Source: Planctomycetaceae bacterium
Lineage (GTDB): Bacteria; Planctomycetota; Phycisphaerae; Phycisphaerales; SM1A02
Assembly (NCBI GenBank): GCA_002685335.1
Contig: NYWY01000010.1
Coordinates: forward strand, 1-11,751
Length of the DNA stretch: 11,751 nt
Direction of reading: 5' to 3'
Of the stretch, positions 7,307 to 11,751 are shown in pieces. The position numbers and the translations under genes were made by a program. Position 1 is the stretch's first letter, and every line of letters starts with the position of its first letter. Under the pieces are notes generated by a model. That model was not told the origin of the DNA and searched no databases. It worked only from the letters and a program-made list of their open reading frames with translations.

Positions 7307-7542
7307 GAAACCCCCACCCCGGTTTTTCGCCGGAAGTCCGATAGTCTGAAAGGTCGCAACCGCATTTCCCGGGAACGTCAACCCGCCAGGCGGAGAGTGA
7401 TGGCCGGAGAAACGAGCCCGATCCAGCATCGCGTTCCGATGCCCCCCGAACCGGCCCCTCGAGCTGATTCTCTTCGCACATCATCGGGCACTCGACGAGA
7501 AATCGAACCACCTTCCGGCTGTCCGACGATCGACGCGGCGAA

Positions 7543-7555
7543 GGGCGTTCCGCCC
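7543..7555 (-). terminator. Weak hairpin after the Wzz-like gene
   Basis: GGGCG and CGCCC flank a 3-nt loop a few bases after the stop codon at 7562. On the minus strand only TTCGCC follows. The stem is short and the T run minimal. It overlaps a 10-bp perfect palindrome, CGCCCGGGCG, at 7551-7560. It may contribute to termination of the Wzz-like transcript, but I would not rely on it. Confidence 0.3.
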
Positions 7556-7561
7556 GGGCGC

Positions 7562-8338
7562 TCAGATGGGTCGCATCGCCCGCTTCGTGTATTCGGCGAG
7601 GATCGAAACGAAGAGGGAGGCCATCAGGGCGACGAAGGAGACCAGGACCAACTTGAAACCTCGCGACATGCCGATGGTGTCGCGAGACCTCGTTGGCGGA
7701 TCCAGCAGGCGACCCACGACGCTCTGCTCCAACCGCAACTGCTGGCTTTCAATCACCGACTTGTTGGCGATCGCGTTGCCCAAACGGAGCGAAAGCGATT
7801 CACTACCCGGGTTCTTCAGCATGGCGGTTTCGAGTGCGGCGATCTCCGAGTCGACAGACCCCATCGCAAGCGTCTTGACACCGAGCAGCTCGATCCGCCG
7901 ATCTTCGAGGATCCGATCCAGATTCTCAATGATCACCTGCTCGAACTCGGCAACGAATTCCGAGCGGACCTCAGTCGTAACCATCGAGAATCGAAGCACC
8001 TGATCGACGATGCCCAACGTGTAGTCCGGGTCCGCCGAGAAGGAATGCTCAGCACCCGAAATCGACCGGGAGTTCTTCGCGAAATCGAGTGAGGTGATCT
8101 GCACCGACTCGCGGAGAATTTCTTCACCGACGAACATCTCTTCCGGGTCGCCTGGGACCATACCGACGAGATAGGAGAACGACATCGCGTATTTCGGAGC
8201 GGAAGTGGTCACCCAACCCACACCGATCGCGAGTACGAGAGTCAACGTGGTGATGAACCACCGCCGCTGCCGGATGATGATGCGGAGAAAGGCCTCGATC
8301 TCGTCCGGATCTCTTGTGATGTCGTCTTCGTTCCGCAC
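7562..8338 (-). CDS. Wzz-like polysaccharide co-polymerase (chain length determinant)
   Basis: About 258 residues from the chosen start. Wzz-type proteins sit in the inner membrane and set the chain length made by a Wzy polymerase. The layout fits: a short cytoplasmic N terminus, membrane segment 1 at about 27-46 (WFITTLTLVLAIGVGWVTT), a roughly 180-residue periplasmic part rich in predicted helix, then a Pro-containing stretch (LLDPPTRSRDTIG) leading into membrane segment 2 at about 228-249 and a short basic tail. There is no Walker motif, so it is not a fused BY-kinase. I start at GTG 8338 because GGAG sits 6 nt upstream and the frame beyond it to a TTG at 8413 would overlap the divergent gene. 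The periplasmic part is shorter than in E. coli WzzB. It faces a Wzy-like gene across 53 bp, which strongly supports the call. Confidence 0.8.
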   Translation of the reverse strand: MRNEDDITRDPDEIEAFLRIIIRQRRWFITTLTLVLAIGVGWVTTSAPKYAMSFSYLVGMVPGDPEEMFVGEEILRESVQITSLDFAKNSRSISGAEHSFSADPDYTLGIVDQVLRFSMVTTEVRSEFVAEFEQVIIENLDRILEDRRIELLGVKTLAMGSVDSEIAALETAMLKNPGSESLSLRLGNAIANKSVIESQQLRLEQSVVGRLLDPPTRSRDTIGMSRGFKLVLVSFVALMASLFVSILAEYTKRAMRPI

Positions 8339-8391
8339 TCGGCTCTCCAGTGACTGACGGCGTATATGGCCGCCGGAGACCCGTATGCTAG
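8339..8391. promoter_or_regulatory. Divergent promoter region of the polysaccharide locus
   Basis: These 53 bp separate two divergent GTG-start genes. Promoters for one or both must lie here or just inside the opposing coding regions. AT-richer blocks CGTATATGG (8361-8369) and GTATGCTA (8383-8390) are the only -10-like elements; I see no matching -35 boxes. GGAGAG on the minus strand (8343-8348) is the ribosome site of the Wzz-like gene. GGAGA at 8375-8379 may serve the Wzy-like gene, though its 13-nt spacing is long. Confidence 0.4.
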
Positions 8392-9756
8392 GTGGATCAC
8401 CGCACCCCTGCAATCGTCACCATTTCCGTCTTGAACACTGAATCGACTCAAACTCTCTTCCTTGCGTCCATCGCGCTTCTGGCGGTGCTCGCGATCGCAC
8501 GCCCTCACTGGATCTTGCGGCCTTCCTTTGCATTCGCCTGCCTGATGTCGATCGTCATCAATCCGGCGGCCGCATTCGTCATGAAACCCGGGTACCCGGA
8601 TTCACCGCTGTTCGATTCGCTCAGACTGTCCTCGGTGATCTTCCCGCTCGGCGTGGTGGTGTGGGTCGCGTGCACGCCGTTTCTCTCCACGATCGCTCGA
8701 AGAATCGGCGTCTCATGTCGAGATGGTTCACTCGAAAGCGGAGTACTCGATCGAGACGCTCGAATCACGGTCTGGATCGGCGTCGCGGTCTGCGGGCTCC
8801 TGTCCGCCTGGTACTTCACCGCCGTTTCCTTCAGCTCGACCGGATTGTGGGCCGTCATCTTCGCGGCCGAGAAGGCGACGGTCGCTCGCGAGGAGAGCCT
8901 CAAGCTTCTCGATTCGGTCGCACTCAAATACGCGTTTTCCCTGGGCACCACGGTCGTAGCGATGACCACCCTGATTCTGCTTACGATGCGAATCACGTAC
9001 CGCCGCTCCCTGTCCAGCGCCGTCATTCTGATCATCATCATTGGCCTCCTGGCTCTCATCGGAATCACCGGGGCGCGCATGCCGATCGCGAAAGCGATAC
9101 TTGCGGTCGCGATCACCTACAGCCTGACCGCACGAAAGCGTTCCCAGCTCCTGGCGCTGCCTGTCGGGCTGGCAGGGGCGATCTCAGTCTTGGTCGCGAT
9201 CACCTTGTGGAGATCGGGAAAGGGAGTGCTGGATGCAGGAATTGGAATGTCACAGGGAATTCTCGATCGCGCATTCGTGCTTCCCTTCGAAACGGGACTT
9301 CGCACTGTCCAATTCGCGGCCGAGCGAGGATTCCTGGACGGTGCGAACATCCGCCCCTACGCGATGATCAGCGACCAGCGTCACATCGCCCTTCCAAGCG
9401 AGGTGTATCACGCTTTCTACTACTTCCCATCACAGGGTCCGATCGAATCCGGCTCGGCCAACACCTGCTTCCTCTTCGATTTTCAGGCAGGCTTCGGCAT
9501 CTGGCAGGGCTGGCTGATCGCGTTGATTTCGCTCGGCATGCTTGATTTCATTCTTCTGGCGATCCTGAGGGTCCGTGGATGGCTGCGACCCGCACTACTC
9601 TCGGTCCTGATGCTGGGAATTTTGGGTCTTGCCAGCAGCGCCTTCACGACGGCACTACTGACCGGGGGAATCGGGCTGGTCGCCGGCATCGCCGTCATCG
9701 CCCCGATGGTGATTCGCAAGCCGCGCTCGGGTGCTTCTCGAGCTACCGCGGCTTGA
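8392..9756 (+). CDS. Wzy-like polysaccharide repeat-unit polymerase (integral membrane)
   Basis: A 454-residue membrane protein with about ten or eleven hydrophobic spans, near residues 21-38, 43-64, 80-98, 124-146, 180-199, 208-227, 231-245, 253-273, 368-393, 399-420 and 421-441. A roughly 95-residue polar stretch between spans 8 and 9 (274-367) fits the large periplasmic loop of Wzy and O-antigen ligase-like polymerases. It ends in SGSANTCFLFDFQAGFGIWQ, similar to the Asn-Thr and FG elements often seen in this loop. Such proteins join lipid-linked repeat units in the periplasm. Sequence identity in this group is always low, so topology and context carry the call: a Wzz-like gene diverges from it and a glycosyltransferase and epimerase follow. 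The start is GTG 8392; TTG 8431 is an alternative. WaaL-type ligase cannot be excluded from sequence alone. Confidence 0.7.
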   Translation: MDHRTPAIVTISVLNTESTQTLFLASIALLAVLAIARPHWILRPSFAFACLMSIVINPAAAFVMKPGYPDSPLFDSLRLSSVIFPLGVVVWVACTPFLSTIARRIGVSCRDGSLESGVLDRDARITVWIGVAVCGLLSAWYFTAVSFSSTGLWAVIFAAEKATVAREESLKLLDSVALKYAFSLGTTVVAMTTLILLTMRITYRRSLSSAVILIIIIGLLALIGITGARMPIAKAILAVAITYSLTARKRSQLLALPVGLAGAISVLVAITLWRSGKGVLDAGIGMSQGILDRAFVLPFETGLRTVQFAAERGFLDGANIRPYAMISDQRHIALPSEVYHAFYYFPSQGPIESGSANTCFLFDFQAGFGIWQGWLIALISLGMLDFILLAILRVRGWLRPALLSVLMLGILGLASSAFTTALLTGGIGLVAGIAVIAPMVIRKPRSGASRATAA

Positions 9757-10086
9757 CTCGCGACCGGGAGTATCATTCCACGCGACACCACATCGGTGGC
9801 CATCTACACCTGGGATCTCGGTCATCAGTGCATCTGGAACGTCACCGAGATGTGATCTGGCCACGGCCCAGGAGACGACCACGACGCAGTTGACCGTCGC
9901 ATTCACTAATCTGCGTCAAGAACACCGCCGGAAGGCCGGGTGGGAATCACGTGGAACATGTCTTCGCTCCAGTGCCGGGCCCGCAACTCCGGACAGCGTG
10001 ACTTCGGGCTCGCGGTTGGTACCGGTCCAGACGGACTCATCTTCGCTCGAAATCTAATGCCAATCCCCTGGCATGCCCAAACGCCC
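9757..10086. other. 330-bp gap inside the plus-strand polysaccharide genes
   Basis: No gene is supported between the Wzy-like stop and the glycosyltransferase ATG. The glycosyltransferase frame stays open back to 9910, but that extension lacks GT-B character. The gap holds an inverted repeat (9815-9822 with 9844-9851) and a TTGACC at 9890-9895. That box has a TAATCT only 11 nt further on, too close for a standard promoter. The gap is long for an operon, so the glycosyltransferase may have its own promoter, or a gene may have decayed here. Confidence 0.45.
9815..9851. repeat. Inverted repeat between the Wzy-like and glycosyltransferase genes
   Basis: ATCTCGGT (9815-9822) and ACCGAGAT (9844-9851) are exact inverted copies across 21 nt. 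A competing hairpin, CATCT (9831-9835) with AGATG (9848-9852), uses part of the same arm. No T tract follows. It is about 60 nt after the Wzy-like stop, so it could stabilise or partially end that transcript. Confidence 0.35.
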
Positions 10087-11211
10087 ATGACCTCACCCCG
10101 CGTTCTCCAACTCAGCACCGTCCATCCGTGGGACGACAACCGTATCTGTCGCAAGATCTGCACCAGTCTCGCGGAAGCTGGGTACGACGTCACGCTCATG
10201 GCGAGGGAGCCGAACTCCAGCGACTCCGAACCACCGGCCGGAGTCGACCTCGTGGTGCTCCCGTCGGTGAAGGGAAGGATGAGCCGAGGGCTCTCGTCGC
10301 TGGGAATCTGGCGAAGAGTGAGGCGGCTTCGTCCGGACATCGTGCATTTCCATGATCCCGAACTCATTCCGGCAGCCTTGATCCTCAAGTTGTTCGGATA
10401 CCGGGTGATCTACGACGTGCACGAACACGTCCCCGATGACATCATGGAGAAGGAGTGGATCCCGTCCTTCCTGCGCAGGGTTGTGAGCGTGATCACCGAT
10501 GTCATCGAGCGAACGGCCTCGAGTCGATTCGATGCGATTTTCGCCGTGACCCGCCACATCGCACGTCGATTCCCCGAGCGTCGGACCCGGCTTCTCCGAA
10601 ACTTTCCCCGGCTCGTTGAAATCGGAGACGAAACCGAATCTCCGGGGTCGGCGTCACGCGAAGACGCACGGCTGGTCTTCGTGGGCGGAATCACGCCACA
10701 ACGAGGGATCCGGCAGATGGTCACGGCAGTCGGACTCTGCGATCGCACCAATCCCGTTCTCGACATTCTCGGGGAGTGTGTCGACGAACCACTTTCCGCC
10801 TGGCTCGCCGACCAGGCTTCCAGCGGGAAGATCATCCTGCACGGCTGGGTCGAGAAAGGGGCCGCGTCCCAGTGGATGGCGAGTTCGAGAGCAGGGCTCC
10901 TCCCCTATCTTCCTTCCAAGGCTCATATTGAAGCTCTGCCGACAAAGCTCTTCGAGTACATGGGGGCGGGGATCCCGGTCATCGCGTCCGACTTCCCCCG
11001 GTGGCGGGAGATCATCGACGCACACCAATGCGGGATCGTGGCCGATCCCACGGATCCGAGCGCGATCGCAGCGGCCGTCGACTGGATCTACGACAACCCG
11101 GCCGAGGCGAAAGCGATGGGTGCGAGGGGGCGGCAAGCGATTGAATCCGAGCTGAACTGGGAATCCGAGGCGGAGACCATGAAGTCGGTCTATTCGACCC
11201 TTCTGGGATGA
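10087..11211 (+). CDS. GT-B family 4 (GT4-like) glycosyltransferase
   Basis: A 374-residue retaining-type glycosyltransferase with the two-domain GT-B fold, acting at the cytoplasmic face of the membrane to add a sugar from a nucleotide donor to a lipid-linked intermediate. The N-terminal acceptor domain opens with VLQLSTVHPWDDNRICRK (in part, 6-23), followed by DIVHFHDPEL (about 84-93) and YDVHEHVP (109-116), all typical of this group. The C-terminal donor domain begins with LVFVGGITPQRG (196-207) and carries the E-x7-E motif, Glu282 and Glu290, in EALPTKLFEYMGAG, then PVIASDFPRWREI. I start at ATG 10087 because homologues begin just before this first strand; the frame is open upstream to a GTG at 9940, which would add 49 residues of unlikely sequence. 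No ribosome site is obvious. Sugar and linkage cannot be read from the sequence. Confidence 0.88.
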   Translation: MTSPRVLQLSTVHPWDDNRICRKICTSLAEAGYDVTLMAREPNSSDSEPPAGVDLVVLPSVKGRMSRGLSSLGIWRRVRRLRPDIVHFHDPELIPAALILKLFGYRVIYDVHEHVPDDIMEKEWIPSFLRRVVSVITDVIERTASSRFDAIFAVTRHIARRFPERRTRLLRNFPRLVEIGDETESPGSASREDARLVFVGGITPQRGIRQMVTAVGLCDRTNPVLDILGECVDEPLSAWLADQASSGKIILHGWVEKGAASQWMASSRAGLLPYLPSKAHIEALPTKLFEYMGAGIPVIASDFPRWREIIDAHQCGIVADPTDPSAIAAAVDWIYDNPAEAKAMGARGRQAIESELNWESEAETMKSVYSTLLG

Positions 11212-11299
11212 TCCGGCGGGTCCAACACTAGGATGCCGAGGGGCAGCCACGCCACGGCCCACCCGGAGCCTCGAAAGTCCATCGCATGCCCGAATCCAT

Positions 11300-11317
11300 G
11301 ACATGAACGACATGAAC
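11300..11317 (+). repeat. Tandem 9-bp duplication carrying two in-frame start codons
   Basis: GACATGAAC occurs twice head to tail (11300-11308 and 11309-11317). Each copy contains an ATG in the epimerase frame, so the protein begins MNDMNK if the first is used. No Shine-Dalgarno sequence precedes either ATG, and the sequence cannot decide between them. Confidence 0.6.
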
Positions 11318-11751
11318 AAAGAAACCCACATTCTCAGCATCGTCGGCGCTCGTCCGCAGTTCGTGAAGGCCGCCGTCGTCTCGAAGGCGCTGGCCGACAC
11401 AGGCATCCGGGAATCGCTGCTCCACACCGGGCAGCACTACGACGCGAGCATGTCCGATGTGTTTTTCGAGGAACTGGGCATTCCGAACCCGACCCACCAC
11501 CTCGGGATCGGATCTGGAAGTCACGGCCAGCAGACCGGACGCATGCTGGAACAGATCGAGCAGGTCATACTCGACGCAGGCCCAGACCGCGTCCTGGTCT
11601 ACGGAGACACCAACTCGACTCTCGCCGGCGCGCTGGCCGCGGCGAAACTGCACGTACCGGTCGATCACGTCGAGGCCGGACTCCGGTCGTTCAATCGCCG
11701 GATGCCCGAGGAACTCAACCGGGTCACGACCGATCATCTCTCCTCGACACT
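11303..11751 (+). CDS. wecB: UDP-N-acetylglucosamine 2-epimerase, non-hydrolysing (partial, cut by window end)
   Basis: The first 149 codons of a WecB-family epimerase, which interconverts UDP-GlcNAc and UDP-ManNAc in the cytoplasm to supply a precursor for surface polysaccharide. Motifs in order: GARPQFVKAA (15-24), LLHTGQHYD (39-47), GSGSHGQQTGRML (70-82), YGDTNST (100-106), HVEAGLRSF (122-130) and RMPEELNRVTTDH (133-145). By alignment with E. coli WecB, Arg17, Lys22, Asp102, Glu124, Glu136 and Arg140 match conserved active-site positions. The C-terminal half lies beyond the window; full members are about 360-390 residues. GARPQF rather than GTRPEA at the start is seen in the WbpI-like subgroup that acts on UDP-2,3-diacetamido-glucuronate, so the exact substrate is open. 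ATG 11303 or 11312 starts the gene, 91 bp after the glycosyltransferase stop. Confidence 0.9.
   Translation, partial: MNDMNKETHILSIVGARPQFVKAAVVSKALADTGIRESLLHTGQHYDASMSDVFFEELGIPNPTHHLGIGSGSHGQQTGRMLEQIEQVILDAGPDRVLVYGDTNSTLAGALAAAKLHVPVDHVEAGLRSFNRRMPEELNRVTTDHLSST

Larger units (their letters stand above)
7117..7561. other. 445-bp gap between the EF-hand gene and the Wzz-like gene
   Basis: No gene is supported here beyond the tiny possible leader frame at 7113-7154. The gap should contain the promoter of the EF-hand gene, in the less G+C-rich part near 7117-7160 (minus-strand TAAGAAT just upstream is a weak -10 candidate without a convincing -35). It also holds a long-range inverted repeat at 7253-7306, a 4-bp stem around TTTTT near 7319-7333 and a small G+C hairpin at 7543-7555 just after the Wzz-like stop. 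It marks the boundary between the housekeeping genes and the polysaccharide locus. Confidence 0.5.

Noticed and set aside
5254..7344. 696-codon open frame on the plus strand
   Set aside because: It is antisense to the EF-hand protein and full of Ala/Thr and His/Leu runs created by the complementary repeats. It has no recognisable motif.
7274..8092. Plus-strand frame of 272 codons that fills the 7117-7561 gap and continues
   Set aside because: More than half is antisense to the Wzz-like gene, and the part in the gap is low-complexity Pro/Arg/Ser sequence with no good start context.
8338..8413. TTG start at 8413 for the Wzz-like gene
   Set aside because: It would overlap the divergent gene start and add 25 residues lacking family similarity. 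GTG 8338 has a Shine-Dalgarno match at proper spacing.
9890..9912. TTGACC plus TAATCT as a sigma-70 promoter
   Set aside because: The spacer is 11 nt, far from the usual 16-18.
9940..10086. 49-residue N-terminal extension of the glycosyltransferase from GTG 9940
   Set aside because: GT-B proteins of this group begin just before the first beta strand, which follows ATG 10087. The extension looks like unselected sequence.
10654..11427. 257-codon minus-strand frame across the glycosyltransferase and epimerase starts
   Set aside because: Antisense to two well-supported genes with conserved motifs.
1..11751. CRISPR array, tRNA, rRNA, insertion sequence or attachment site
   Set aside because: I looked for regularly spaced repeats, tRNA-like T-arm sequences, transposase motifs and paired terminal repeats, and saw none. 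The only tandem repeats are the Gly-rich codons at 5365-5496 and the 9-bp duplication at 11300-11317.

Overview
The window is G+C-rich bacterial chromosome (roughly 60-65% G+C by eye) with tightly packed genes and strong G/C bias at third codon positions. A Planctomycetota-type organism, possibly Phycisphaerae-like, is my best guess. The reasons are the large secreted Gly/Arg-rich protein with a single EF-hand, the weak or absent Shine-Dalgarno sites at several starts, and the mix of loosely spaced housekeeping genes. No marker gene here fixes the taxonomy, so this is inference.

The left two thirds (about 482-8338) is a run of minus-strand genes. In transcription order (right to left) they are a Wzz-like polysaccharide co-polymerase (7562-8338), a secreted acidic Gly/Arg-rich protein with one EF-hand (5362-7116), serine O-acetyltransferase (4326-5285), aconitase AcnA (1452-4193) and a ComF-family phosphoribosyltransferase (482-1240). 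The gaps are 76-445 bp, and several hold G+C-rich hairpins. The hairpin after comF has a six-base T tract and is a good intrinsic terminator. The hairpin after acnA is a likely terminator. A perfect 15-bp stem lies between the EF-hand gene and cysE. These genes therefore look like mostly separate transcription units, not one operon. The first 436 bp contain no gene I can support.

The right third (8392 to the window end) runs on the plus strand, diverging from the Wzz-like gene across about 53 bp. It holds a multi-spanning Wzy-like polymerase (8392-9756), a GT-B family 4 glycosyltransferase (10087-11211) and the first 149 codons of a non-hydrolysing UDP-GlcNAc 2-epimerase (11303 to the edge). 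With the divergent Wzz-like gene they form the edge of a Wzx/Wzy-type surface polysaccharide locus. The epimerase would make a ManNAc-type precursor, the glycosyltransferase would add a sugar to the lipid-linked unit, Wzy would polymerise units and Wzz would set chain length. No Wzx flippase or priming glycosyltransferase is inside the window; they would be expected to the right.

I do not see a clear new defence or mobile system: no CRISPR array, transposase, integrase, tRNA or rRNA. The items most worth a second look are the EF-hand/RGG secreted protein of unknown function, the strong hairpin directly before cysE, paired hairpins in the acnA leader, the ComF protein that lacks its usual zinc-ribbon cysteines, and several structured non-coding gaps.
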